From NCBI GenBank assembly GCA_902524895.1, contig CABZFH010000006.1, positions 1-64,000 on the forward strand: a stretch of 64,000 nt of DNA, read 5' to 3'. Shown here one piece after another: positions 18,980-27,392 of the stretch. Positions within the stretch are counted from its first letter, which is position 1; each line of letters starts with the position of its first letter. The notes beneath the pieces were generated by a model. That model saw only the letters and a program-made list of their open reading frames with translations. It was not told the DNA's origin and did not search any database. A program made the position numbers and the translations under genes. The DNA is from an uncultured Alphaproteobacteria bacterium. GTDB taxonomy: Bacteria > Pseudomonadota > Alphaproteobacteria > Methylaequorales > Methylaequoraceae.

Positions 18980-19007
18980 AAAAAGCCCCTACTTTCTCTA
19001 AGTTTTA

Positions 19008-19084
19008 TGGTAGCGGAGGAGGGACTTGAACCCCCGACACGCGGATTATGATTCCGCTGCTCTAACCACCTGAGCTACTCCGCC
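19008..19084 (-). tRNA. tRNA-Met (CAT), elongator type
   Basis: Acceptor GGCGGAG pairs with CTCCGCT (first pair G-T), followed by A and an encoded CCA. The anticodon stem GCGGA/TCCGC encloses ATCATAA, giving anticodon CAT. The paired first base rules out the initiator type. Overall it resembles alphaproteobacterial elongator tRNA-Met. A lysidine-modified tRNA-Ile2 also has a CAT gene anticodon and cannot be fully excluded by eye. Confidence 0.9.
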
Positions 19085-19191
19085 AATGGTAGAATTAAAA
19101 CATGATAAATTTAAATTATAACAAAATAAAGAAAATAGAAACAAAATTTAGGAAAGATAAATAAAGATGGGTAGGTTTGTAGAACAAAATA

Positions 19192-19221
19192 ATACTCACA
19201 CCACATGTGTGATGTGAGTAT
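19192..19221 (-). terminator. Terminator of the sugar dehydrogenase operon
   Basis: ATACTCACA (19192-19200) pairs perfectly with TGTGAGTAT (19213-19221), and the loop contains the palindrome ACATGT. It lies 18 bases past the dehydrogenase stop on the minus strand and is followed by TATTTTGTT. It separates this operon from tRNA-Met. Confidence 0.7.
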
Positions 19222-19238
19222 ATTAAGTTAGTCAATTA

Positions 19239-20543
19239 TTACGGCTTTTCAGCTGTAATTTTGTAGATTTCACCTTCATCAACTGCTGCATAAAGAGCGT
19301 TATCAGGCCCTAATCTTAAGCCTCTAAATCTCTTTGTTAAACCAGTTGGCATGTGAATAACACTCTTTATTGACTGACCATCTTTGGCAATGTCAACAAC
19401 GTCTATTCTCATACCTGAAGGTGTACCACCGAAACCAATTCCCATGATTCCAACAGCCATACGACCTTCCCAGTATCCCCAGTTGCTACCTTTTAAGAAA
19501 GCAGCGGAACCAGTTCCTTGGGATAATCCATTGTTGTTCCATGCTGGCGGCATTAAGTCCTTAAAACGAGTATCACTCATAGGCATGAATGATGCACGAG
19601 CAGCTGGTAACATACCTTCCTTTTGGTTAGGCATATATCCACAATACTTATCTGGGCAATCACCACGTCCCCCTACATTAGGTCGTGGATCCCAGCCACC
19701 ATTACCACCGTTAACTAAAGCAGTGATTTCGTCATTTTGCCATGGACCGTGCTCAGCAGTAAATGCACGCCCATCACCTGGACGGAAGTCAATACCTTGA
19801 ACATTTCTATGGCCGTATGTATACATACGTTTGTCGAATCCTTTAGGTGGCTTATTACCAGGATGAGCTTTACCATCAGTATCGATTCTTAGAACATTTC
19901 CTCCAAGCAATGTTGGAGACTGTGGTACTACACCTCTGTGACGATCACCAGTTGTAGCCCATAAATATCCATCAGGACCGAAACGTAGTCTATTTCCATT
20001 GTGAGCACCTGGACCACCAAATGGGTGATCTGACTCAAAAGGCTTGTACTGAATATCTTTTACGATATCAACACGATTTGAAACGCTTTTTAAGTCTTTG
20101 CTTACTTCAAATCTCATAATAATGTTACCATCACACTTTGAGAAGTTGTCCTTACAACCACTACCGTGATACTTGTTAGAAGTAGAAGCAACATAAACTC
20201 TACGGTTTTTGTTAAAATTAGGATCGAGGGCTACACCCATCATTCCTGCTTGACCAGAACAAAAAAGATCACTGTTTCCACTTGCGTAGCCTTTAGCGTC
20301 CTTCATTCCTACTAGCTTGTTCACTGCACCAGAAGATGTCTTTACTGAAAGACCTTTACATTTTTCAGTAACAAACATGTCTCCACCACTTGTGAAAGCC
20401 ATATCCCATGGGTTCTCAAGACCATTCATTACTGACATAGCACTAATGTTTGGTGTACCCATAGTGTCAGCGTGAATAGGAGCGGTTGCGAATGCTGCAA
20501 CCGAAACTATAGCAGCTGATAAAAGTTTAGATTTATTTAACAT
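19239..20543 (-). CDS. Periplasmic PQQ-dependent sugar dehydrogenase (GSDH / YliI family)
   Basis: A six-bladed beta-propeller dehydrogenase that would oxidise aldoses or related sugars in the periplasm, passing electrons on. The signal peptide is at residues 1-25 (cleavage after IHA). Propeller motifs are clear: NGLENPWDMAF, GAHNGNRLRFGPDGYLWATT, TYGHRNVQGIDFRP, FTAEHGPWQNDE and GNGGWDPRP. Several Cys pairs (GCKDNFSKC, GDCPDKYC) suggest disulfides. Its 434 residues suit the family. ATG follows a GGGAG Shine-Dalgarno, 26 bases after the cytochrome gene. Base and codon use look less AT-rich than in neighbouring genes, which fits high expression or transfer. No PQQ synthesis genes are in the window, and some family members may not use PQQ. 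Confidence 0.88.
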   Translation of the reverse strand: MLNKSKLLSAAIVSVAAFATAPIHADTMGTPNISAMSVMNGLENPWDMAFTSGGDMFVTEKCKGLSVKTSSGAVNKLVGMKDAKGYASGNSDLFCSGQAGMMGVALDPNFNKNRRVYVASTSNKYHGSGCKDNFSKCDGNIIMRFEVSKDLKSVSNRVDIVKDIQYKPFESDHPFGGPGAHNGNRLRFGPDGYLWATTGDRHRGVVPQSPTLLGGNVLRIDTDGKAHPGNKPPKGFDKRMYTYGHRNVQGIDFRPGDGRAFTAEHGPWQNDEITALVNGGNGGWDPRPNVGGRGDCPDKYCGYMPNQKEGMLPAARASFMPMSDTRFKDLMPPAWNNNGLSQGTGSAAFLKGSNWGYWEGRMAVGIMGIGFGGTPSGMRIDVVDIAKDGQSIKSVIHMPTGLTKRFRGLRLGPDNALYAAVDEGEIYKITAEKP

Positions 20544-20569
20544 ATAATCTCCCTTTTGGTTAGTATTAG

Positions 20570-20887
20570 TTATTTAGTTTGAGCGTTTAAATACGCTGCT
20601 AAATTTGCTATTTCATCATCTGTAAGCGGCATAGCCATCATAATCATGAGAGAAGAATTGGGACCTATTTTAGTCCCAGCTCTGTACGTATTTAAACGAT
20701 CTTTTAAATACGCAACCTCTTTACCAGCAATTTTAGGATAACTAGCTAACCCCATACCCGCTGGTCCATGACAATTACCACAATTTTGAGAATATCTAGC
20801 TTCACCAGCGTTAATATCTCCAGAATAAGCAGTATTTGAAAACGTGAAGAATAATAAGTTCGCCAATATAATAATATGAGATTTCAA
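20570..20887 (-). CDS. Periplasmic class I cytochrome c
   Basis: A small exported cytochrome with one haem site, CGNCHG, near residue 36 and a Met ligand in MMAMPLTDDEI. The signal peptide covers about residues 1-22 (cleavage after AYS). Mature size is about 83 residues, like cytochrome c553/c5-type carriers. The start is TTG with a strong GGAGG five bases upstream, and no better ATG exists. It is the first gene of a two-gene operon with the sugar dehydrogenase, so it is the likely electron acceptor, an inference from context. Confidence 0.9.
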   Translation of the reverse strand: MKSHIIILANLLFFTFSNTAYSGDINAGEARYSQNCGNCHGPAGMGLASYPKIAGKEVAYLKDRLNTYRAGTKIGPNSSLMIMMAMPLTDDEIANLAAYLNAQTK

Positions 20888-20970
20888 ATTTCCTCCACGA
20901 AATTATATGAAAGCTATTTAAACAAACCTAAAGTCAATTTAAATAACAAATTTATTATTAAAGTAGATAT

Positions 20971-20999
20971 TATTATGGTAATCTTCTGAAAATTGTCAA
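20971..20999 (-). promoter_or_regulatory. Promoter of the cytochrome / sugar dehydrogenase operon
   Basis: A perfect TTGACA -35 (minus strand, 20994-20999) is followed at 17 bases by ATAATA (20971-20976). It leaves a leader of about 75 bases before the TTG start. I see no clear operator or riboswitch in the leader. Confidence 0.5.
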
Positions 21000-21074
21000 G
21001 CATTAGTAACACAATTAAATCGCAAATACCTGGAATTATTTATAATATTTGAAAAAAAATTTCTCCGATGTTTT

Positions 21075-22238
21075 TTAACAAATTTCTAATTCAGAAGCAG
21101 TTATCCAACCACCACCTAATAACTGATTATTTTTGTAAAAAACACATGCTTGACCAGGTGCAATCCCGAATTCAGGTTTTTTGAGTTCAACAATCCCATT
21201 AGTGTTTGAAATAATCTTAATAGTAGCATTTATTTTTTTTTCACCAGATCTAATTTTGACGTCTGCCTCAAATGAATTATTAATTTCTTTATTAATCATA
21301 TTAATATTTTTTAAGTAAATTTTGTATTTCCTAAGATTGTCTTTTGAACCAACAACTAATTTTTTTTTTTTAGCGTCTATTTTTAAAACATAATTTGGAT
21401 TATGTTCTAAATTTCCTTTGATACCTCCTATCCCAATTCCTTTTCTCTGACCAACAGTATAATTACTAATACCATTGTGTTTGCCGAGGATATTACCTTT
21501 TAAATCAATAATCTCTCCTTCATTATTTTTTTTTTTTCTTTTATTGTTAATAAAATCTCTATAATTCCCTTCAGGCACAAAACAGATATCTTGACTATCT
21601 GGTTTGTCAGCGTTACCTAATTCGAAAAAATCCGCTATCTTTCTAACTTCGTTTTTTCTTAAACTTCCTAATGGAAATCTTAAAAATTCTAGTTGTGAAA
21701 CTGTAGTTGCAAACAAAAAATAACTTTGGTCTTTTTTGTAGTCATTAGCTTGATACATTTGAATCGAATTTCCATTAAAAGTTGTCTTCACATAATGCCC
21801 AGTAACAAGAACCTTAGCACCTAAATTTTTTGCAAAATCGATTAAATCATTAAATTTTACTGATTCGTTGCATCTTATACAAGGAATAGGTGTTTCACCA
21901 CGCAAATAACTGTTTGTGAAGTCATCTATTACAGATCTTTTGAATTCTTTCTGTAAATCAATAATATAATGTTTAAATCCAAATTTTTTTGCAACATTAC
22001 GTGCGTCAGCAATATCAACACCAGAACAACATGTTTTTGTTTTGTTTACAACTTTTTTAGACTGATGGAGTTGCATTGTTACTCCAATTACATTGTAGCC
22101 GGCTTGTTTCAGTAAAACAGCTACAACAGAAGAATCAACCCCACCTGACATTGCAACAACAATTTTTTCGCCAGTAGGCGGTAAATTATTTTTTTTTATA
22201 AAATCTTCATAATTGATTTTTATCTTATTCTCTTTCAT
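21075..22238 (-). CDS. mnmA: tRNA-specific 2-thiouridylase
   Basis: MnmA makes the 2-thiouridine at wobble position 34 of Lys, Glu and Gln tRNAs, taking sulfur that starts at IscS. The PP-loop SGGVDSSVVAVLL is near the N-terminus, the catalytic Cys pair appears as PCIRCNESVKF and SQDICFVPEG, and GHYVKT and YTVGQRKGIGIGG follow. The ORF track starts 69 bases too early. The ATG at 22238 (MKENKIKINYED) gives 387 residues and a 14-base overlap with iscX. Being last in the isc operon places the tRNA sulfur user next to its sulfur source. Confidence 0.96.
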   Translation of the reverse strand: MKENKIKINYEDFIKKNNLPPTGEKIVVAMSGGVDSSVVAVLLKQAGYNVIGVTMQLHQSKKVVNKTKTCCSGVDIADARNVAKKFGFKHYIIDLQKEFKRSVIDDFTNSYLRGETPIPCIRCNESVKFNDLIDFAKNLGAKVLVTGHYVKTTFNGNSIQMYQANDYKKDQSYFLFATTVSQLEFLRFPLGSLRKNEVRKIADFFELGNADKPDSQDICFVPEGNYRDFINNKRKKKNNEGEIIDLKGNILGKHNGISNYTVGQRKGIGIGGIKGNLEHNPNYVLKIDAKKKKLVVGSKDNLRKYKIYLKNINMINKEINNSFEADVKIRSGEKKINATIKIISNTNGIVELKKPEFGIAPGQACVFYKNNQLLGGGWITASELEIC

Positions 22239-22425
22239 CAATCCAAGCCATTTGAATAGATTCCAAAATTTTTTCGTTTGAAGCATTTTCGTCATCTTCA
22301 AATTCATCCAGAGTGGTTATCCATTTATGTAAGTCTGTAAATCTCAAATTAATGTTATCTGCGTCTGGATACTTTTCCTCTAAAGCAATTGCAATATCTG
22401 CTGTGTCTGTCCATTTTAATTTCAT
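22225..22425 (-). CDS. iscX: Fe-S assembly protein IscX
   Basis: IscX (YfhJ) is a small acidic protein that binds IscS and iron and tunes cluster assembly. The 66-residue sequence KWTDTADIAIALEEKYPDAD, then RFTDLHKW, and the C-terminal AWIDERE match the family end to end. It lies four bases after fdx and overlaps mnmA. Confidence 0.95.
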   Translation of the reverse strand: MKLKWTDTADIAIALEEKYPDADNINLRFTDLHKWITTLDEFEDDENASNEKILESIQMAWIDERE

Positions 22426-22428
22426 ATT

Positions 22429-22761
22429 TTATTCAACGTTTATATTTCTTGTTCCGCTTGGCAAATTAACCTTCAAACCATCTAATTCGTCAGTCATTAT
22501 TATCTGACAACCTAATCGTGATGTGTGAGTGAGACCATGCGCTAAATCTAACATATCCTCTTCTTCTTCAGTTGGATCTTCTAATCTATCAAAATCTTTT
22601 TTATCAACGATTACATGACATGTCGAACACGCTAAAGAGCCCTCACAAGCTCCCTCAAGATCGATATGGTTTTTGTGGGCTATTTCAAGAACTGAAAGAC
22701 CTGATTCGCATTCAATCTCTTTTTCTTTACCATTAGGTTCAACAAAAATTATTTTTGGCAT
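22429..22761 (-). CDS. fdx: ISC-type [2Fe-2S] ferredoxin
   Basis: This adrenodoxin-like ferredoxin supplies electrons for cluster synthesis on IscU. The cluster ligands are in [14 protein letters not shown] (C-x5-C-x2-C) plus the distant Cys in SRLGCQI. The acidic stretch [12 protein letters not shown] is typical. It has 110 residues. It sits between hscA (15 bases) and iscX in the usual isc order. Confidence 0.97.
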   Translation of the reverse strand: MPKIIFVEPNGKEKEIECESGLSVLEIAHKNHIDLEGACEGSLACSTCHVIVDKKDFDRLEDPTEEEEDMLDLAHGLTHTSRLGCQIIMTDELDGLKVNLPSGTRNINVE

Positions 22762-22776
22762 AATTAATCTCCATAA

Positions 22777-24588
22777 TCATAATTTATCATAATTTTTTCC
22801 AATTAAAGCAGATTTTATTTTTTGCTTTACCCTCTTTTCAGAAAAACTCTGAGTTGCAAGATCAAGTTTTTTTAAAAAGTCTAATATACCTTCTCTATTA
22901 TCTTTTTGGATTTCTTTGCTTAAAAGTTTTATGTATGAATTTATTTTGTTTAACTCTTCAGCTGAACAGATTTCTTTTAAATCTGAATCCATTGATTGTA
23001 ACTCGTTTATAAATCTTATGGCATCAACCTTTGATTCCTCCAATAGTCTTTCTTGCATGTCTAATGACGAATTTTTTATACTTTCTTCAATCATTATTCT
23101 CATTTGATCAATTTCCAAGTTAAATGTTGTTTTTACTTCTAGTTCTTTCTGAATAGCACTCGATTTATCAGTAGCACTTACGCTCAACAAACCATTAGCA
23201 TCAACCATAAATCTAACATTTATCCTTGGAATTCCTGGAGGTTTTGGTTCAATCCCATCAAGAACAAATTCACCCAAAGTTCTGTTATACTTAACCATTT
23301 CTCTTTCTCCTTGAAGAATGTGAATTTTAATTGCAGTTTGTCCTTCTTCATATGTAGTAAATTCTTGCTCTTTGACAATTGGAATTGTTGTGTTTCTATG
23401 AATTATTTTTTCCATCAAACCACCCGCTGTTTCAATTCCTAAAGATAATGGGGTAACATCTAATAGTAAGTTTTCAGTTCCATTTACAAGTCCATCAGCA
23501 TGGAGTGCTGCTCCCTTTGAAACAACTAGATCAGGATCAATATCTGAAAATATTTTTAGTTGAAATCTTTCTTGAATTTTTGAAATAAGAATTTTTAATC
23601 TCGTCGATCCACCTACTAATATAAAGCCATCAATTTCATTTTCTTTTAAGTCCGATTCTTCAAGAACTGCCGTTGAAATTGAAATTGTCTTGTCAAGGAT
23701 TTCAGATATGGCCATATTTAAGACTTTTTCTGTGATTTCTAAGTTTATTTGTTTTTTATCTATTTCTAAAAATTCATTCAAAACTGTTTCTTTTTGAAGC
23801 TTTTCTTTTAAAAGCTTTGCTTTTCTAACCAAAATAACTTTATTATTTTTAGATAAATCTTCAAATCTTAAGTTAAGAAAATCCTCTGCAATCTTACACG
23901 CGAATAATTTATCCAAATCATCTCCTCCTAAAAAAGGATCTCCACCTGTTGAAAGCACTTTAAAGACTCCGTCCGTGAGCTTTAATATAGAAACATCAAA
24001 AGTTCCACCTCCTAAGTCATAAACAAAGTAATTACCTCTGGTTTTTCTTTCTAGACCATAAGCATAAGCAGCTGAGGTTGGTTCATTTACTAGTCTTAAT
24101 ACTTCAAAACCAACCAATGAAGCGGATTGTTTGATAGCAAATCTTGACCTTTCATCGAAATATGCTGGAACTGTAACAACACATTTTGATATTTCTTTAC
24201 CAAGAAAACTTTCACAACAATTTTTTAAATACTTAAAAATAAGTGACGACACTTCAATTGGAGAAAGTTTTTGTTTATGATTGCCATAAATTTTTTTTGC
24301 GTCAGGATTTTCAACAAAATCTCTTTTAATTGAAAAAATTCTATTTTCTAGTCCATTTTTTATTTTTTTTTTAATTTGGTTTCCAACAAAAACATCTGAA
24401 TCCTTAAACAAAACAACTGAGGGAATTATAACTTCACCAAATTCATCAGTTATCATAGTTACGTTTCCGTCTATTTTTACTGAACAAACACAATTAGTTG
24501 TTCCAAAATCAATTCCGATACAGAATTTTTTTTCGCTTTCTGTAGTTTGTTCTCCTCTTATTGGTTCTTCAATTTGTAAAAGTGACAT
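22777..24588 (-). CDS. hscA: Fe-S assembly Hsp70 chaperone HscA
   Basis: This specialised Hsp70 pulls clusters off IscU by binding its LPPVK motif. The ATPase domain starts [13 protein letters not shown], with [32 protein letters not shown] and [10 protein letters not shown]. The substrate domain starts [17 protein letters not shown]. Its 603 residues fit HscA, which is shorter than DnaK and lacks the acidic tail. It overlaps hscB by 20 bases. Confidence 0.97.
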   Translation of the reverse strand: MSLLQIEEPIRGEQTTESEKKFCIGIDFGTTNCVCSVKIDGNVTMITDEFGEVIIPSVVLFKDSDVFVGNQIKKKIKNGLENRIFSIKRDFVENPDAKKIYGNHKQKLSPIEVSSLIFKYLKNCCESFLGKEISKCVVTVPAYFDERSRFAIKQSASLVGFEVLRLVNEPTSAAYAYGLERKTRGNYFVYDLGGGTFDVSILKLTDGVFKVLSTGGDPFLGGDDLDKLFACKIAEDFLNLRFEDLSKNNKVILVRKAKLLKEKLQKETVLNEFLEIDKKQINLEITEKVLNMAISEILDKTISISTAVLEESDLKENEIDGFILVGGSTRLKILISKIQERFQLKIFSDIDPDLVVSKGAALHADGLVNGTENLLLDVTPLSLGIETAGGLMEKIIHRNTTIPIVKEQEFTTYEEGQTAIKIHILQGEREMVKYNRTLGEFVLDGIEPKPPGIPRINVRFMVDANGLLSVSATDKSSAIQKELEVKTTFNLEIDQMRIMIEESIKNSSLDMQERLLEESKVDAIRFINELQSMDSDLKEICSAEELNKINSYIKLLSKEIQKDNREGILDFLKKLDLATQSFSEKRVKQKIKSALIGKNYDKL

Positions 24589-25162
24589 TATTTTTAATAT
24601 CTTTTTGTAGTTTTTCTAAATAAGAAATTTTAACAGTTAATTTTTTTGCATTCAGAAGTTGCTCTTCAATAAAATAATTATTTAATTTTTCAACATCCTC
24701 TTCGATTGTTTGGTTAAGTTCATTTATTAGATTGTCTTTTTCTTTTTGACAATTTATGTTTTCTGCAACCTCTTGTAAATCTAAAACTTCATTCAAAACT
24801 TCTAAATCATTAAATGTTTCGCTTTCTTTGTTTTTTTCTCCTTTACATTTTAATAGCTCATTAGATCTGGATACAGGATTAACAAGAGTGTTGTAGGCAT
24901 TATTTAAATTAGACGAATGAATTTGCGCATAAAGAAGCTCTTTTTCTGTTGAATTTATAAACTTGTCTGGATGAAGCATCTTTTGAAGAGCATAATATTC
25001 ATATTCTAATTTTTTTAAGTTAATTGAAAAACCATAGTTTAAATTAAAAAGCTTAAATGAATCTAAATCTAAAGGTTTTTGAATAATATTACATTCAGAA
25101 CAAAAAAAACTAAATTTTTTGAATGTATTAGAGCAATTCCAACATTTAATTTCAGGATTCAT
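24569..25162 (-). CDS. hscB: Fe-S assembly co-chaperone HscB
   Basis: A J-domain protein that delivers IscU to HscA. The J-domain carries HPDKF (residue 66 region) after YYALQKMLHPD, followed by a three-helix IscU-binding domain. The N-terminus adds a zinc-binding type sequence CWNCSNTF...CSECNI, seen in eukaryotic and some alphaproteobacterial HscB but not in E. coli. It is 197 residues. It lies 14 bases after iscA. Confidence 0.95.
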   Translation of the reverse strand: MNPEIKCWNCSNTFKKFSFFCSECNIIQKPLDLDSFKLFNLNYGFSINLKKLEYEYYALQKMLHPDKFINSTEKELLYAQIHSSNLNNAYNTLVNPVSRSNELLKCKGEKNKESETFNDLEVLNEVLDLQEVAENINCQKEKDNLINELNQTIEEDVEKLNNYFIEEQLLNAKKLTVKISYLEKLQKDIKNNVTFTN

Positions 25163-25176
25163 TAATGATACAAATA

Positions 25177-25500
25177 CTAAACATGAAAAGATTCACCACA
25201 ACCACATCTGCCTTTTTCATTAGGATTGGTGAATTGAAATCCGGATTGAAGATCATCTTCAACATAATCCATTTTTGTACCAATTAAAAATAGGGTGGCT
25301 TTTGGATCTATATATATGTCGAATCCATTAGCTTTTATTTTTTCGCAAGATTCGTCGATTTTATCAACGTATTCTATAGTATAAGATAGTCCTGAGCAAC
25401 CTTTGGTCTTAATTCCAATTTTTATGCCTTCAGAAGGTTTTCCTCTTTCCTTGAGAAGCCTTAAAACCTGATTTTCTGCTTCCGAAGTCAATGTAATCAT
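25177..25500 (-). CDS. iscA: A-type Fe-S carrier IscA
   Basis: IscA carries Fe-S clusters to client proteins, especially [4Fe-4S] targets such as biotin synthase. The three ligands are Cys in KGCSGLSY and the two in CGCGESFHV. The 107-residue length fits. It lies 18 bases after iscU. The order iscU-iscA-hscB is canonical, which favours IscA over ErpA or SufA. Confidence 0.95.
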   Translation of the reverse strand: MITLTSEAENQVLRLLKERGKPSEGIKIGIKTKGCSGLSYTIEYVDKIDESCEKIKANGFDIYIDPKATLFLIGTKMDYVEDDLQSGFQFTNPNEKGRCGCGESFHV

Positions 25501-25518
25501 AATTATAAATATTATAGT

Positions 25519-25908
25519 TTATTCGTTTATCCTATTTTTCTTTTTATAATCATTTACAGCAGCCTTTATGGCGTCTTCAGCTAATACTGAGCAATGAATC
25601 TTTACAGGTGGTAATGCTAGATGCTTTGCTATTTCAGTGTTTTTAATTTGATTTGCCTCATTAATGTTTTTACCTTTCACCCATTCGGTTATCAATGAGC
25701 TTGAAGCAATTGCTGATCCGCAACCAAAGGTTTTAAATTTAGCATCTTCTATAATACCTTTATCATCAACTTTAATCTGCAGCTTCATTACATCGCCACA
25801 TGCAGGAGCACCAACAAGACCTGTTCCTACTTTTTCGGAATCCTTGTCTAAGGAGCCAACGTTTCTTGGTTTCTCATAATGATCTATTAATTCTTTACTG
25901 TAAGCCAT
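25519..25908 (-). CDS. iscU: Fe-S cluster scaffold IscU
   Basis: IscU is the platform on which IscS sulfur and iron form the first [2Fe-2S] cluster. The three Cys are in GAPACGDVM, FGCGSAIASSS and IHCSVLAEDA, with Asp in ACGD. The LPPVK motif recognised by HscA is intact (ALPPVKIHC). It has 129 residues. It lies 20 bases after iscS. Confidence 0.97.
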   Translation of the reverse strand: MAYSKELIDHYEKPRNVGSLDKDSEKVGTGLVGAPACGDVMKLQIKVDDKGIIEDAKFKTFGCGSAIASSSLITEWVKGKNINEANQIKNTEIAKHLALPPVKIHCSVLAEDAIKAAVNDYKKKNRINE

Positions 25909-25928
25909 AATATACCTCTTATTAAAAG

Positions 25929-27149
25929 TTAGTGTTCAGCCCACTCAATTTTACTAATGTCAATCCCTTCTTGGGCCATCTCCCAAAGTGGACTAAGGGA
26001 TCTCAATCTGTTAACTTCTTTAACAATGTCATTTACAGATTTATCAATTTCTTTCTCAGTTGTAAACCTTCCTATGCCAATTCTTAAACTAGTATGGGCA
26101 AGTTCCTCTTCGACTCCTAGAGCTCTCAATACATATGAGGGTTCCAAAGAAGCTGAGGTACAAGCAGAACCTGATGAAACAGCTAAATCTTTAATACCCA
26201 TCATTAATGATTCACCTTCAACATATGCAAAACTTATGTTTAAATTTCCTGGGATTCTAAATTCTGAGGAACCATTTAAATAAACATCTTTACACTTGCT
26301 AGTGATACCGTCGTAGAATCTATTTTTTAAGTAAATCAGTCTTTTGTTTTCTTCATCCATTTCATTATAACAAATCCTACAAGCTTCTCCCAAACCAACA
26401 CATAAAGCTGGCGAGAGGGTTCCAGAACGCATTCCTCTTTCTTGTCCTCCACCACTCATCATGGCTTTTATTCTAACTCTAGGTTTTCTTCTAACATATA
26501 ATGCCCCAACACCTTTAGGACCGTAAATCTTATGACCTGAAATACTCATAGCATCAATGTTCATTTCATCTACATCAATCTTTATTTTTCCTATTGCTTG
26601 AGCACAGTCCGTGTGAAAGAAGATGTTATTTTTCCTGCATAATTCACCAATTTCTTTCAGGGGTTGTATTACACCAATCTCATTGTGAACACCCATTATT
26701 GAAATTAATAGAGTATTTTCCTTAATTGACTTTTGGAGAACATCAAGATCAATTAAACCGTCTTGGCGGACGGGTAAGTAGGTGATTTCGAAATTTTCAT
26801 TTTCGTTTAAAAACCTGCATGATTCTAACACACATTTGTGTTCGGTAACACATGTAATGATATGATTTTTTTTATCACCATAGAAATCTGCTATTCCTTT
26901 TATAGCTAGATTATTAGATTCAGTCGCACCCGACGTAAAAACAACTTCTTTAGGACTTGCGTTTATAATTTTTGCTACATGTTCTCTAGCAATTTCAGTA
27001 GCTTCTTCAGCCTCCCATCCATAAGAATGATTTCTAGAATGTGGGTTTCCAAATCTATCATTAAAGTAAGGAATCATTTTTTCCAAAACTCTTGGATCAA
27101 GAGGTGTTGTAGCTTGATAATCAAGGTAAATGTTTTTTGAAACTTTCAT
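25929..27149 (-). CDS. iscS: Cysteine desulfurase IscS
   Basis: A PLP enzyme that takes sulfur from L-cysteine as a persulfide and hands it to IscU and to tRNA thiolation. The PLP Lys is in [15 protein letters not shown], the mobile-loop Cys in [14 protein letters not shown], and the C-terminal tail [18 protein letters not shown] is the group I IscU-docking tail. Its 406 residues are normal. It is the first isc gene; no iscR precedes it, although iscR is first in many proteobacteria. The 243 bases upstream carry a promoter, a palindrome, an Irr-box-like site and a tandem repeat. Confidence 0.98.
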   Translation of the reverse strand: MKVSKNIYLDYQATTPLDPRVLEKMIPYFNDRFGNPHSRNHSYGWEAEEATEIAREHVAKIINASPKEVVFTSGATESNNLAIKGIADFYGDKKNHIITCVTEHKCVLESCRFLNENENFEITYLPVRQDGLIDLDVLQKSIKENTLLISIMGVHNEIGVIQPLKEIGELCRKNNIFFHTDCAQAIGKIKIDVDEMNIDAMSISGHKIYGPKGVGALYVRRKPRVRIKAMMSGGGQERGMRSGTLSPALCVGLGEACRICYNEMDEENKRLIYLKNRFYDGITSKCKDVYLNGSSEFRIPGNLNISFAYVEGESLMMGIKDLAVSSGSACTSASLEPSYVLRALGVEEELAHTSLRIGIGRFTTEKEIDKSVNDIVKEVNRLRSLSPLWEMAQEGIDISKIEWAEH

Positions 27150-27209
27150 AATTTATAAATAGTGATCAATTTTTTTTTTCCAATATATTTTGTTTTAAAT
27201 AATGTAACT

Positions 27210-27222
27210 GGAAACTGTTTCC
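27210..27222. promoter_or_regulatory. Palindrome at the isc transcription start
   Basis: GGAAACTGTTTCC is a perfect inverted repeat with one central base, 61-73 bases upstream of iscS and just downstream of the proposed -10. That is where a repressor would bind. I cannot name the regulator. It does not match the IscR type 1 site as I know it. Confidence 0.5.
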
Positions 27223-27226
27223 CATT

Positions 27227-27259
27227 ATTATAATTTAATGTAAGTACCTTTAAAGTCAA
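27227..27259 (-). promoter_or_regulatory. Promoter of the isc operon
   Basis: On the minus strand TTGACT (27254-27259) is followed by TAAATT (27232-27237, 16-base spacer) that merges into TATAAT (27227-27232, 21-base spacer). The first spacing is better. It lies about 80 bases upstream of the iscS ATG and between the Irr-box-like site and the palindrome. Confidence 0.5.
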
Positions 27260-27267
27260 GACTTTAT

Positions 27268-27284
27268 ATTAGAATAGTTCTAAA
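27268..27284. promoter_or_regulatory. Irr-box / iron-control-element-like site
   Basis: ATTAGAATAGTTCTAAA holds a perfect TTAGAA-N3-TTCTAA inverted repeat. It matches 16 of 17 positions of the Irr (ICE) consensus as I recall it, TTTAGAAYNRTTCTAAA. It is nine bases upstream of the isc -35. Irr is a Fur-family regulator that senses haem and iron status in alphaproteobacteria and controls isc/suf genes in several of them. Confidence 0.6.
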
Positions 27285-27325
27285 CAATTTTTCACATTAT
27301 TAATTTTTATATGCTTTAAATTTTT

Positions 27326-27355
27326 TTATAAATACACCAATTATAAATACACCAA
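27326..27355. repeat. Perfect 15-bp tandem duplication
   Basis: TTATAAATACACCAA occurs twice head to tail, at 27326-27340 and 27341-27355, between the cysE stop and the isc promoter. It could be a slippage duplication or a paired binding site. Confidence 0.6.
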
Positions 27356-27366
27356 GATATATTAAT

Positions 27367-27388
27367 TTGACAATTGGATAATTGCCAA
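27367..27388 (-). terminator. Hairpin after cysE
   Basis: On the minus strand TTGGCAATT pairs with AATTGTCAA (one G-T) around ATCC, starting five bases past the cysE stop. No strong T-tract follows. It likely marks the end of the cysE message before the isc promoter. Confidence 0.5.
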
Positions 27389-27392
27389 TACA

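Noticed and set aside
19008-19084. Calling this tRNA-Ile2 (CAT)
   Set aside because: The acceptor and arms resemble alphaproteobacterial elongator Met; kept as Met with a note, as modification cannot be read from DNA.
27326-27355. CRISPR-like repeat
   Set aside because: Only two adjacent copies of 15 bp with no spacer; no cas genes in the window.
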